Positions 41,642-51,693 of a stretch of DNA of 64,000 nucleotides are shown here, piece after piece (positions within the stretch are counted from its first letter, which is position 1; each line of letters starts with the position of its first letter). The stretch lies in NCBI GenBank assembly GCA_026075535.2, contig AP026541.1:7688001-7752000 (forward strand). The letters are read 5' to 3'. The DNA comes from Tricholoma matsutake (lineage: Eukaryota; Basidiomycota; Agaricomycetes; Agaricales; Tricholomataceae). The notes below the pieces were generated by a model that did no database searches, was not told where the DNA came from, and saw only the letters and a program-made list of their open reading frames with translations. Both the position numbers and the translations under genes were made by a program.

Positions 41642-41820
41642 TGTAATGAAAGCACTCTTGTGCTTTGATCACTTAGAGGAGAGGAGACAACGTAAATAGG
41701 AACTTGGTATCTAGGGCTATCTAAGACATTGTTCGAAAGTCAACAAGTGTGCATGTGATCATGTATATTGGTAATCGTAAGGGAGGAAACTGGTAAGATA
41801 ATCTAGAGAATTATCTTACA
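41642..41820 (-). repeat. GyE 5' LTR
   Basis: 179 bp with a 9-bp stem hairpin at one end (41794-41802 / 41810-41818) and AAAGCAC / GTGCTTT (41649-41655 / 41660-41666) at the other. Target duplication TTTCC follows. Confidence 0.92.
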
Positions 41821-41825
41821 TTTCC

Positions 41826-43122
41826 ATGCATCACAAAATTTCTGTGGGCATGCATATGTTCACATTTTAATCATCTGTTCTGCGTTTTTCAACTTGATCC
41901 TGGCTGTAATGTTACAAGGTAGGTTATTGACCTGAGGCAGCAGTTGAAAAATGTCTTGAAACTCGCCAAGCAGCGCTGTTTCCATTGTTGACACATGTTG
42001 TTGGAAACTCAAAACATCGACACGCTCTTTGTTAATGCTGCCACATTGACAGGTTTAACCTCCTTGGGAATTCCCTTTCCTTCACTGAGATGCTGTTTGC
42101 ATACCTTAAGTTGTTGAGCACCAATCTCTTGGCTTTCTTCACTTCCATTACAGTTGCTTTAGGCTTAGATAGCAGTTTTTGTCTCTTGATTACAGGTGGA
42201 TTTAATAAGTCATATTTATTATTTCTGTCAATTACAGAACAATGCTGGAAGTCTGCTACGATGTGATTTACAGTGAGAAATGGCAGTCCGAGAAGTAGTG
42301 GTACACAGAGCATAGGAGTGATTACAGCTTTGACAGAATGAGACATCCATGCTGCATCAACAGTGTACTGCGTAATCTTGACATATTCATACAAATGGCT
42401 ATCAGACATTGATGTGTTGTTCAATGCAACAGAAATGGGCAATGGTTTATGCAAATGAAAGCGATGAAGACCTAGAGATTCTGCAAGTGCACTGTCAATC
42501 AGGACAACATGAGCCCACAATCCAGCATGCTGTTTACTGTGACAGGTTCATCAGCATTGGATCCCATCAACAAGCACTCCCAACGTAAGTGTGGGATGGT
42601 AAGAGGGGCACTCACCTCCTCCTCACTTTCAAACCCAGAGCCGAGCACTGTGGAAGGCATTATTGCTGCAGCCACAAATGATGTGTCATCTTCTTTGTAT
42701 TCCTCAATGTGACTGGAAGATGCCACCGCTCCAACAGGTCTGGCACTGTTTGGTACGTTTGTCAATCTTTTGTGAGAGAGGAGAAAGTCTTTGGTGAGTT
42801 CCTTGTAGTTCTTCCCCTCTGGGAAGTCATTTGGGCAATCAGGCACACAGTGGTTTTGATATCCTCAACAACACTTCATGCATCCCTGGTGCTTAAAAAG
42901 TAATGATCATTCATTTTCAGTCAATTGAGGTGGCTTTCTGGAGCCTGTGGATGATGTTGTCATGGAAGTTCTGGAACAGCTTTTAGTGTTGGAAGCCCCA
43001 TTACAGATGAGACAGCACCAGTCCTTTTGATGCTCATTGTACATCTTTGGCAGCTTCAAGATAATGTTTCATGTCATGGGCATGTTCTTCAGCCAATTTC
43101 CAAACCTCTGCAATCCAACAGG
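41826..43122 (-). pseudogene. GyH protease and zinc-knuckle region
   Basis: Minus strand from about 43020: a degenerate knuckle (QGCMKCC ... HCVPDCPNDFPEG), an acidic linker (SHIEEYKEDDTSFVAAAI), then protease with NSMLDCG and, in the neighbouring frame, VLIDSALAESLG and LLLGLPFLTVNHIVAD. A basic segment (VMEVKKAKRLVL) follows, and the RT entry up to the GyE junction at 41825. A frameshift lies near 42510. Order and wording parallel GyE 40255-39095. Confidence 0.75.
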
Positions 43123-43760
43123 TCAGCCGGGCTTCTGCAATTTGTTTTTCTGTATCTCCAGCTCTCCCCACTTTGTCAACAATCTCTTTGATATTTTACG
43201 ATTCTTGCAACGATTATGCAGGTCCACATCTAGCAGGCTGTCAAGCTGGAGTCTGAGTTCTGTGTCAGAGAAGTGATACTCCAAGTTACATAGGATGATA
43301 TTTAGATGCTGGATGTCATTCACCCATTTGGCGAATGGTTCTGAAAATTTCAAATGAGAATTGCAAATTTTTGCGTGTAGTTTGTCATCCCACCCTTCCG
43401 CAAGGAACTCCCTCTGAAGTTCTTTGATGAATTCATCGAAGGACAGAGCAGCCAACCGGTCGCCATGGGTAGCAACCCAATCGCGTGCTCATAAGTCCAT
43501 CAGCCCTGATAAGATAGTGGTCACTCAATCTGTGGGCTTGATTTTGCTCATTCTGAAATAGTCGACACACACCATCTCCCAGCGACACATTACCATAGGT
43601 GAGATTTCACCTGGAGTCATTAGGGGAACTCGTCTAGGATTCATGTGTAAACATTCAGCAGGGCTATCCCCAGACATTTGGAGAGACGAAGGAGTGGCCA
43701 TACTGCAGTCAGAGGAAGCAGATGAGTCAGATTCAGTGTCAGGAGATTGACAACTGGCTA
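43123..43760 (-). pseudogene. GyH Gag core
   Basis: Minus strand: MVMCRWEMVCVDYFRMSK, stops, then LSFDEFIKELQREFLAEGWDDKLHAKI, FAKWVNDIQHLNIILCNLEYH and LDVDLHNRCKNRKISKRLL, the counterpart of the GyE capsid region. Cop2 is inserted at 43761 upstream. The Ser/Asp-rich stretch SPDTESDSSASSDCSMATPS just before Cop2 joins the Pro-rich N-terminus found at 46821-46576. Confidence 0.72.
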
Positions 43761-44075
43761 TGTTGAGAAATACACCGTGAGAGTCTATGAATGCTGTATT
43801 ACCATTTACAGACACCGGCACAATTGTCTTTGATGTGGATGCTATATTTAGCATGTTGGGTTCCCTTTGAGGCACGTGTACTGATTCATGCAGTAGATAC
43901 CTTTATGGCGCCTCTCCCCTTTGTCTATATGATACATATATATAGTAGATAGTCGGACAACCACCTCAGTCTGTTATACAACGACTGAGGTGAGTAATGA
44001 TATTATTATTTAGATGAGAACAACTACTTACTGTACCTATAGTTATTCTTGTATATGCTAGGTTGATTTTCTACA
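43761..44075 (+). repeat. Cop2 5' LTR
   Basis: 315 bp. TATA-like ATATATATAG lies near 43935. A CACCTCAGTC (43962-43971) / GACTGAGGTG (43983-43992) stem has an 11-nt loop, the same stem and loop length as in Cop1 but with a different loop sequence. GGTTATGGGCCACTCC primer-binding site follows. Confidence 0.92.
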
Positions 44076-44112
44076 GGTTATGGGCCACTCCCATAATATT
44101 TGACCAATGGTA

Positions 44113-44533
44113 TGGAGCGGGACATCTAGTCACCACTACTTTTGTACAGCAATATTGTGCCTGTAAAATTTTGTCTTTTTCTTATTCCTCTGACCAGTGT
44201 GTTCCTTTTGATGAGAGCTATCGATTGGCCAGAGCAATTGATCTATTTCTCAAAATTGATGGAGTTATAAATGTTGGTCATATGATATTGAGCACTTGTG
44301 ACATATTTATCCACATATAGCAGTTTTGTCACACAGTGTGACTTGTCTCTTGACAGAATCTTGGTAAAGAAATGCCATAAAAGGGTACAAATAAAATTTG
44401 TCCTTTGTTTGGATGCTTTTCTGATGCCAAACACCGCCTGGAAGGGTAAAAATTAACATGTAACTTTCAAAAAAATTTCCAGACCCAATTTGAGCGCTGT
44501 CCAAAAGTAGTGGTGACTAGATGTCCCGCTCCA
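44113..44533. mobile_element. Tc1/mariner-type MITE
   Basis: 421 bp with 32-bp perfect terminal inverted repeats (beginning TGGAGCGGGACATCTAGTCA) flanked by TA on both sides (44111-44112, 44534-44535). It sits in the Cop2 leader, and removing it together with one TA restores similarity to the Cop1 leader. There is no ORF. TA target sites are diagnostic of the Tc1/mariner/pogo group, and perfect ends suggest recent insertion. Confidence 0.9.
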
Positions 44534-44556
44534 TAGAAGAATCTCCTAGCCACTCA

Positions 44557-46205
44557 ATGCCACTACATCAACTCCACACTTTGATCTCGGAAATGGCTGA
44601 CTTTGATCCTGAATCCCTTCAATTCAAGGATGACCCAAGAACATGGGAGGAAGCCAAGAACTCTGTTGATGCTGAACGATGGAGGGAAGGATACACAGAG
44701 GAATTGAAATCCCTAAAAGATATGGGTGTCTATAAGTTAATTCATCAAGACGAAGTACCACACGGTAAGCACATCCAAAAGGGGAAACTAGTTTTCCACA
44801 TCAAGTGGGACGAGACAGGAAGGCGATAAGATGGAAGGTGCACCTTGTCTTTAAAGGTTTTGAACAGATCTACGGGAAGGACTATACAAAGACTACCTCA
44901 CTGACCACACGCATGGAATCATGGAGAATACTCTTGCATTTAGCAGCCTCTCTGGGGTGGGACATACAACAGATAGATGTGAAGACCGCATTCCTCTATG
45001 GGTTACTACCGGATGATGAGGTACAATACATGCAACAACCCAGGGGTTTTGAGGAGCCTGGGAAGGAGGACTGGATCTGGCAGCTTCAACGTGGGTTATA
45101 TGGTATGAAGCAGAGTGGGTGCATATGGAACCAGACACTTAATTCCCAGATGATCAATTGGGGATTCACCCACCTATCTTGCGAGTCTTGCATTTATTAC
45201 CAGAAATCTGACTCAGGTATTATTATTGCAGCTGTCCATGTTGATGATTATCTCTCCATTGCAGATCCAAAGGACAAAAATGAACACTTCAAGGCCCAGA
45301 TGAAACAAGTATGGACTATTTTGGAGTTGGGCACAGCACATTTTATTGTCGGGATCACTGTCACCTGAGATAGAATCACACAGACTGTTGCACTCTCACA
45401 GACTGCTCTAATTGACAAAATAATTGAACAGTTTGGCCAAAAGGATGCTCACCCCGTATCGTCGCCCCTGGAGCCAGGATCCAAATTACGCCATACAAAT
45501 CAGCAGTCGATATCCTCAGAGACTCAACACCAACTCAATAAACTTCTGTACTGATCCCTAGTGGGGTGCTTACTCTATCTGGCTATATCAACCTGCCCTG
45601 ACATCTCATACGCAGTTCAACAACTTTCTCAATACCTCAACTGCTATTCCTTCGAACATTGGGGGGCAGCCATCAGATTGGTGCATTACCTCAAGGGTAT
45701 GAAAGATCTTAAACTTTATCTTGGGGGTGATCTCCCTATCAATCTTGAAGTGTTCAGTGACTCCAATTGGGCCAATTGTCTCGACATGTGCCATAGTGTT
45801 GGTGGCTATGTTTGCTCCCTAGGTTCTGGCACGGTCTCCCGGATGGCACAAAAACAAAAGGTTGTCGCCACTTTGTCATGTGAAGCGGAATATGTCGCAG
45901 CTTTTGAAATGGCAAAAGAATGTATTTGGTTATAAACACTACTCAAATCGATTGACCACCAACAATCTCTCCCTACCATAACTCACTGTGACAACTCCGC
46001 AACAAAGTCCTTATCCAAAGACCCCCTTCTCCACTCTCGTGTCAAGCACATCGACATAAAATACCATTTCTTGTGGGAGCGTGTCCAATCAAACAAACTC
46101 AAACTCACATATGTCAACACCCAGGAGAATAGCATGGACCTATTCACAAAATCTCTGGATGTCAAACAATTCACTTACCTTCACAATTTCCTTGGGCTCC
46201 ATTAA
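44557..46205 (+). pseudogene. Cop2 reverse transcriptase and RNase H
   Basis: RT: DMGVYKLIHQDEVPHGK, a frameshift at about 44820, then VFKGFEQIYGKDYTKT, IDVKTAFLYGLLPDDE, YGMKQSGCIWN and catalytic AAVHVDDYLSI. Stops lie at 45366 and 45552. RNase H: SDSNWANCLDMCHSVGGY, LSCEAEYVAAFEMAKE, a stop at 45933, then CDNSATKSLSKDPLLHS and DLFTKSLDV. Integrase and protease are absent, so this copy could not move on its own. The HVDD catalytic box is shared with Cop1. Confidence 0.88.
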
Positions 46206-46246
46206 TCTGATTCCATGTGAGGAGGAGTATTCATGGTGGGGAGGAG

Positions 46247-46575
46247 TGTTGAGAAATACACCATGAGAGTCTATGAATGCTGTATTACCATTTACAGACA
46301 CCGGCACAATTGTCTTTGATGTGAATGCTATATTTAGCGTGTTGGGTTCCCTTTGAGGCGCATGTACTGATTCATGCAGTAGATACCTTTATGGTGCCTC
46401 TCCCCTTTGTCCATATGATACATATATATAGTAGATAGTCGGACAACCACCTCAGTCTGTTATACAATGACTGAGGTGAGTAACAATATTATTATTTAGA
46501 TGAGAATGACTATAGTCCATTATACTGTATACAATGACTGAGTTATTCTTGTATATGCTAGGTTGATTTTCTACA
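46247..46575 (+). repeat. Cop2 3' LTR
   Basis: 329 bp, near-identical to 43761-44075 with a small duplication around 46505-46545 (a repeat of the ACAATGACTGAG segment). GGCTA duplication follows. Confidence 0.92.
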
Positions 46576-46946
46576 GGCTATATGCATGTCAGGAACAGCA
46601 GCAAGTGTGTCAGGAACTGTGTCTGGGGTAGCTATATGCACACTGGAAGCAGCAGGAGCAGGAATTTTATTATTGGAGGTATTCAGCGGGGTAGTCAGGG
46701 CTGGAGAAGAAGTTCTGCTGGGTGTCAACAGTGGTAATGAAGGTGAAGCATGCATGGCATCACCAGCAGGAACATCAGGCAAGGTATGCGCTTGTCTGCA
46801 TGTGAGAGGCAGGATGGGCAATCAAGGCAGCGGTGTGCTTTCAGCGGTTTGATGGGCACAGAGCCATGAGTTGAAATTTTGTGCTCCTATAAAAACCACG
46901 GTGGGTCAACAAAAGAAAAAAAAGATGGTTTTCAGCGATGTTCAAG
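46576..46946 (-). pseudogene. GyH Gag N-terminus and 5' leader
   Basis: On the minus strand, 46821-46576 encodes a Pro/Ala/Thr-rich Gag N-terminus (MPILPLTCRQAHTLPDVPAG at the start), ended by the Cop2 insertion. 46822-46946 is the leader after the 5' LTR, with no recognised primer site (first bases CTTGAACATCGCTG). Confidence 0.6.
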
Positions 46947-47112
46947 TGGAAGGATGTGTCGTACGGCGACACATAACCTCACTAAGTTGGAATACCAGAG
47001 AGAACAGGCAGAAGAGATGTCTTTTCAGTTTGTATATATACAGATGGTGGTGGTTACTAGTTAAGTGTCCAGGTCCATATCATCTCCATGTCACATCACA
47101 GGTAAATAAATA
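46947..47112 (-). repeat. GyH 5' LTR, truncated
   Basis: Matches 24510-24675 and then diverges at about 47112, before the expected LTR start. About 17 bp and the target duplication are missing, consistent with a deletion joining GyH to the next element. Confidence 0.7.
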
Positions 47113-48963
47113 TGTGATCGTCTTTATGATGAATAGGAAAAAGATATTGCTGCCCTCCAGGAGACCATCTGGAACCTGGAAGATGAAAATGAGCACCTGC
47201 ACAAGCAGCTTGATGGATGTTTGTCCAAACGAGCTCGTACTCATGAGCCCTCTCCTCACCCCGAGAGACCTCAGGGTAATTTGTATGCTCCCCACCCCAT
47301 TGTCCCCACAAGGACGTTAATATGAATGAGGTCTACCCACCTCTTCCCAACCTTCCACCCCTGAGATATACATTCTCGGGCCCTGATGTTCCCAGGACAG
47401 CAAACTGGAGACCAGCTCCCAAGATGCGTGGCCAAGTTCCTACGTCCATTCCTCAGAACACTGAGGAATTTGATAACTGGTCCCGGAGGGCCCACACCTC
47501 CGGGAACTACCCAATGTTGGAACGAATGCACAAGTACATGCGGTTTGTCAATGACACTCCTATGCCCTTGCCCACTGGAGATTACCCAGTTGGCTCCCTG
47601 TTCAGATGCAGTCGGTGCGAGGCTTACGCCAACTCAATGACCCTACTCACCTGGAGCAACCCTTGCTCCTGGATTCTACTGAAATGTGGGCACAGTTCAT
47701 GCACCGACACCTGTACCAGTGGCGATTCCACCCTGGTACCCTGCTGGATGAACAGAGGGTCTCCCTCCCACACGTCAGGGGACAACTCCTGCTTTGTCAA
47801 CAGATTCCTTCAGGGCTCTCTACCTTCGTATTGCGGAGGTACTAGCCATGCTGGGATTGTACCGACAGATTTGAGAGCATGAATGCCTCCCACTGTCTCC
47901 TGTGCGCCGTCGACAGCCCATGCCAACCAGCACCAATCCAACTTCCCTCAAGGACATCGTATGACACCTCGCTGCCATGGGAGTCTTGGATGAGGAAGTC
48001 CAAGAAGGTTCTCACTATGCCATCAGCTGGCTTACAGCGACGGCTACTGCCAACTCCTCCCATTCGGAAGAGTCTTCTACCACTGCAGATATCGTAAGAC
48101 GTCTGCAGCAACATCCCAATACTCATTCAGAGGACGCTCCTCTGATGTCTGAACCCCAGTGGTGGATCACCGGGCTTAACGATGTGGCCCTTTGAGAGCC
48201 ACAAAGGAAAAGAAAAAGAGAATCCACCACTCCCACCAGGGGCAGAGCTCCCTCTCATTCAAGGTGACCCTGGCCCTGAATCAATGACTTCCACTACCCT
48301 GTCCTCCCGATTCTCCACTGGACTCTGCATGCAAGCTCCTCTTGCATGGACAACCAACCTCCTGCCAGCGCTGGGCCTTCTTACCTGTCTGGCTGGCATC
48401 CAACTCCTCCAGAGGAATATTCCCTGGAGAATGATACAAACTCAGGATGGTCCAGATCCCCCCTCATCATCAAGGCAACTCAAGGCCAGAAGAAGGCCTT
48501 GAAGAGAGCGAGGAGAGTTGCCACTGGCATCCCTCCAAACAGGCACAAGAAGCCCATTAGCAAACTCACTCCAGTCACATCTACCAAGCCACGAAAAGTT
48601 AGAGACCCTGACAACAACGGTGATTCCACCAACTCCGTCTCTTCATCCAATGATGAAACATTCACCATTGAGAAGGACTGTTTCCCTCTTGATGAAGGGC
48701 AGACAATGGACACCTCTGCTCTGGGGAACTCCCCAGAGACCCCCATATCCCAATTGTCTTCATTGGCATCAAACAACAAAACGACCCTACTTTCCTCCAT
48801 GCCCGATTGTGAGCGTGAAGTACCCGTACCTACCACCCCAAAGGAAATTAGACATATGTTAGTTGACGTCAACCTCCATGAATTCTCGTCGACCCTCGAT
48901 GAGTCCAACATATCATTGTTGAGTCTCGACAATACCCACATCCCCGACGACCCTACTAAATAA
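47113..48963 (+). pseudogene. Gag-like ORF of a pol-less LTR element (frameshifted)
   Basis: A set of plus-strand frames read as one damaged protein. There is an N-terminal coiled coil (DIAALQETIWNLEDENEHLHK, about 47140-47210). A block from 47322 reads LRYTFSGPDVPRTANWRPAP, MRGQVPTSIPQNTEEFDNWS and YPMLERMHKYMRFVND. After a frame change at about 47600 it reads HLYQWRFHPGTLLDEQRVSL, LLLCQQIPSG. A Ser/Thr-rich basic C-terminal part (48346-48963) follows. It has no zinc knuckle and no enzyme motif. Its position before a polypurine tract and an LTR suggests a Gag-type structural protein, but I do not recognise the family with confidence. At least three frame changes or stops make it a pseudogene. 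Confidence 0.5.
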
Positions 48964-49109
48964 GGTCATCACATTTTTTAATAAATGAATGAATTGATTC
49001 CTTTTGTCGTACCCCAATGATACCCACATACCAGACGATGCTCTCTTCAAGATCGTCTATTTACTCAAAACATTATGCTTCTCCCCTGGACGAAGCCTAA
49101 GGAGGAGGG
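48964..49109 (+). other. 3' non-coding segment with polypurine tract
   Basis: 146 bp between the gag-like stop and the LTR. It holds AATAAATGAATG just after the stop and ends in AAGGAGGAGGG, a polypurine tract directly abutting the LTR. Confidence 0.5.
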
Positions 49110-49305
49110 TGTGGTGACCCAGGGCTTGACCCCACATTTGTATATATTATATTTCTTTGCTATTGACCTGGCTGGCCCCTATAAAGGGACCAGCCTTTGA
49201 TTTACATAATCAATCCTTTTACTACCACCTCGAGTACACACAAAATATACATTATTCGTGTTTTGCTTCTGTGTGATACTAAGGGACCCCCTCCGACTCA
49301 CAACA
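49110..49305 (+). repeat. LTR of the gag-like element
   Basis: 196 bp starting TGTGGTGACC and ending TCACAACA (inverted at the ends), preceded by the polypurine tract. It contains TATAAAGGG (about 49180) as a likely TATA box. The 5' partner is absent, lost in the junction with GyH. It may also be a solo LTR. Confidence 0.5.
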
Positions 49306-50111
49306 CACAAAGATACATCCAACCTTCAAAATCCCTGCAGATGTCACCAATATTCTTTGTACCAAATAAGGGCCAGAGAAAGAGAATGTGTATGGATCAT
49401 AGGTATTTGAATGAGTGGACAGTGAAGAATGCATACCCCCTACCCTTGATCTGCAAAATAATTGATAAAGTGGGGAAAGCCAAAGTCTTCACAAGATTGG
49501 ATCTAAGATGAGGATACAATAATGTATGCATTACAAAAAGAGATGAGTAGAAGGCTGCATTTGCCATGCGTTGAGGATCCTTTGAACCACTTGTCATGTT
49601 TTTTGGGATGACCAATAGTCCCCCAACCTTCCAAAATATGATGAACAATATTTTCAATGACATGGTTGACAAAGGTGTGGTAGTAATATTTATTGACAAC
49701 ATTCTGATATTTATGGAGGATGGAGAACATCAAGCAATAGTGCAGGAGGTGTTACAGAGATTGGCAGAGAATGATCTATTTTTGAAACTCAAGAAGTATG
49801 TATTCAGTGATAGCAAAATTGAGTTCCTGGGGTTAATGATCAGCCCTGATGGAATCAAGATGGACCTGATCAAGGTACAGGTGATCACTGATTGGCCTGC
49901 ACCCACCCGTGTCAAGGAGGTAAAAGCCTTCTTGGGCTCACAAATAATTATCATTGCTTTGTGCACAATTTTTCTAAAATTGCCACACCCTTACATAATC
50001 TTACATGAAGGGGAGCATAGTGTGGAGCAGCAGCAGACAGTGTTTGAGGAGTTGAAGAGGAAGTTTGTGGAGGCACCAATATTAGCCCCAGTAGATTTCA
50101 TGCACCCCTTG
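49306..50111 (+). pseudogene. Ty3/gypsy reverse transcriptase fragment
   Basis: Plus strand: MSPIFFVPNKGQRKRMCMDH, RYLNEWTVKNAYPLPL, then stops (TGA, TAG) and FEPLVMFFGMTNSPPTFQ. The catalytic region reads FIDNILIF, so the YLDD motif has lost its second Asp. Next come KIEFLGLMISPDGIKMD and VKAFLG, and the RNase H start (FEELKRKFVEAPILAP) ends at 50111, where the GyP2 3' LTR begins. It has a different lineage from GyP2. Its upstream part is replaced by the LTR at 49110-49305. Confidence 0.8.
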
Positions 50112-50716
50112 TGTTAAGGGCGGAGCCTCAACCACTCGATCTAGTTGATGTCGTTCGACAAGGTGCTTCCTTGGCAAGTCATTTGGCACTAGTCTTACTC
50201 GGAGCATCCAAGGTAAAGTAGATAGTGCACTCTAGCAGGCCTTCTGCATAGAGTCATTCGGGTTCATGCACTAAGGGGCTTCCTTAGTGGTTTCGAGTAA
50301 GTTTACGAGTTTGCAAGTTAAGGCTGTAGATTGCCTAGATCTAAACTAAGGACATCCCTACTACAAGTTGCAGTACTTATACTACAAGGGAGGTCCTTAT
50401 CATCCAATCAGAAAGATAGATGTGTATCAAGTAAGAATAGAAACAATAGGCCTCATGCCTTGCATGAGGTGTCCGATGTCATGGAGTGCTGCAGCGCAGC
50501 ATGTGTGGGAATGGGTTCGGGTGCATGGAGTCACCATGCATCAAGGGTGCCTTCCATGGGAAGGGGATTGAATGCATGTTGTCAGCATGCATTGTGTGTG
50601 TGTCTGGTGTCAAGGACATGCTCTAAGCATAAATCAGGGAGTGCCTCCTGTCTGGAGGGGATCGTCGGGTACGTCAGGTCGGTCGGGTCTCATGAGTTAC
50701 AAGGAAAATTGTAACA
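50112..50716 (-). repeat. GyP2 3' LTR
   Basis: 605 bp. On the minus strand it starts TGTTACAATTTTCC and ends CCCTTAACA, matching the GyP1 LTRs. It is preceded by polypurine tract AATGAGGGGGTAA (plus 50717-50729). Confidence 0.92.
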
Positions 50717-50729
50717 TTACCCCCTCATT

Positions 50730-51063
50730 ATGGTTGAAAGCTCCACACTTCAACCTAAATCTTTGTTCCTCCTCCAGGGTCTAATTGGTTGTGGTGTGGG
50801 TAGGTCATGGCGTTGGCATCTGGGTGTGGGATGGAGTGACCGTTCATGTCCAAGCTTGGACCGTGATCGGGTTCTTTTCATTTTATACTGCCCCTAGCAA
50901 TGGTGTCAAGGAGTCGGTGATGTTGTCAGAAGGGGGGGGTCTGTAGGGTCTGTGCAGCATCAAGGGCAATCACCATAGTTTTACATCTTTGCGGATGCTC
51001 AGTAGTTTAATGTCTCTGCAGATGGTCAGTAGTTTAACGTCTTTGCAGATGATCTATTTGCAC
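50730..51063 (-). other. GyP2 3' non-coding region
   Basis: Matches GyP1 33840-34170, including the triple CAAAGACGTTAAACTACTGA-like repeat (plus 50980-51060). No additional ORF seen. Confidence 0.5.
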
Positions 51064-51560
51064 CTAGTTGTGCTCAGTGGTCTGGGGTGTCGATGTGTGG
51101 GGGTGTCGGCTGGAATGCAGCAATGTCCCCAGTTCTCCATGTCGTCCGAATAAGAGCTGCCTTGCCAGCTCAAATCTGCCTTCTTCATCATAGTGGGTGT
51201 TCCACTGCAGGTCTTTCCACAGTGGTGGGTTAATTCCCACCAGTGGTTTTCTGCCTGGGGTCAGACCATCATGGTTGAGGTAGAATTCCTTGGGGAAGTA
51301 GTCATTGTCATCTAACTCTCCCTCGAAGCACCATTCCTCAAATTGTGCCTTTACCCAGCCTAAATCCATCTTCGTGCTCCTCCATGCATAGAGGCAGCAC
51401 TTTGGGCAGGTCGAGGATACTCTTCTTACCCAGTCATCTCTTGTTATCCAGAATATGATTCCATGGGGGCATTCCCAAGAGGGTCACCCCGGCAGTCTGT
51501 TTGTTCTTGGTGACTGGTCAATGACTTGTTGTCCAGTCACCATGTTCTTTTCATATTTAT
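51064..51560 (-). pseudogene. GyP2 ORF3
   Basis: The counterpart of GyP1 ORF3. From 51369 the frame is open for 101 codons (MDLGWVKAQFEEWCFEGELD, DYFPKEFYLNHDGLTPGRK, LQWNTHYDEEGRFELARQL). Upstream it continues in the same frame (SWECPHGIIFWITRDDW, STCPKCCLYAW) but with a TGA where GyP1 has Gln (LPG-stop-PSWECP). The Cys pattern ECPHG...CPKCC is kept. Compared with GyP1, substitutions are mostly conservative, as expected for a coding sequence under selection when active. No known family. Confidence 0.65.
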
Positions 51561-51693
51561 CAATGGGGAGGGTGAGGGTGAACATGAAGGGCATCAATGT
51601 TTGATGGGTCTTGGGTCAATCATTGTCTAGTGGGTATCAGGGGTGTTGTCATGGGGTGTTAGGAAAAAGGGGGGGGGGGGTTTTGGGTTTTCG

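Larger units (their letters stand above)
36105..41820 (-). mobile_element. GyE, Ty3/gypsy element
   Basis: LTRs at 36105-36297 (193 bp) and 41642-41820 (179 bp; a 14-bp indel accounts for the difference), with target duplication TTTCC (36100-36104, 41821-41825) inside GyH RT. Gag, PR, RT, RNase H, IN and chromodomain are all present on the minus strand. About nine in-frame TGA codons interrupt pol, most where Arg is expected. RT carries YLDN instead of YLDD. It is related to GyH, but the LTRs are clearly different. Confidence 0.95.
43761..46575 (+). mobile_element. Cop2, internally deleted Ty1/copia element
   Basis: LTRs at 43761-44075 and 46247-46575 start TGTTGAGAAATACA and end TTTTCTACA, with target duplication GGCTA (43756-43760, 46576-46580). 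Only RT and RNase H remain: gag, protease and integrase are missing, so the leader joins directly to the RT region near 44557. The coding part resembles Cop1 closely in wording, but the LTRs differ, so Cop2 is a sister family. It carries a TA-flanked MITE in its leader. Confidence 0.93.
24510..47112 (-). mobile_element. GyH, Ty3/gypsy element broken by four nested insertions
   Basis: Related LTR sequence lies at 24510-24692 and 46947-47112. The coding pieces between them fall in order on the minus strand (gag N-term 46821, gag core 43455, PR 42520, RT 36099, RNase H 35400, IN 27031-26042, chromodomain-like tail 24801) once D3, GyP1, GyE and Cop2 are removed, leaving about 5.5 kb. All four insertions have their own target duplications at the junctions. 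The right LTR is cut short, so the element's own duplication is missing. It is heavily mutated and inactive. Confidence 0.8.

Noticed and set aside
24510..47112. Calling GyH a structurally complete element with target duplications
   Set aside because: The flanks GAGAC and GGTAA do not match, and the right LTR is shortened, so only the left end is original.
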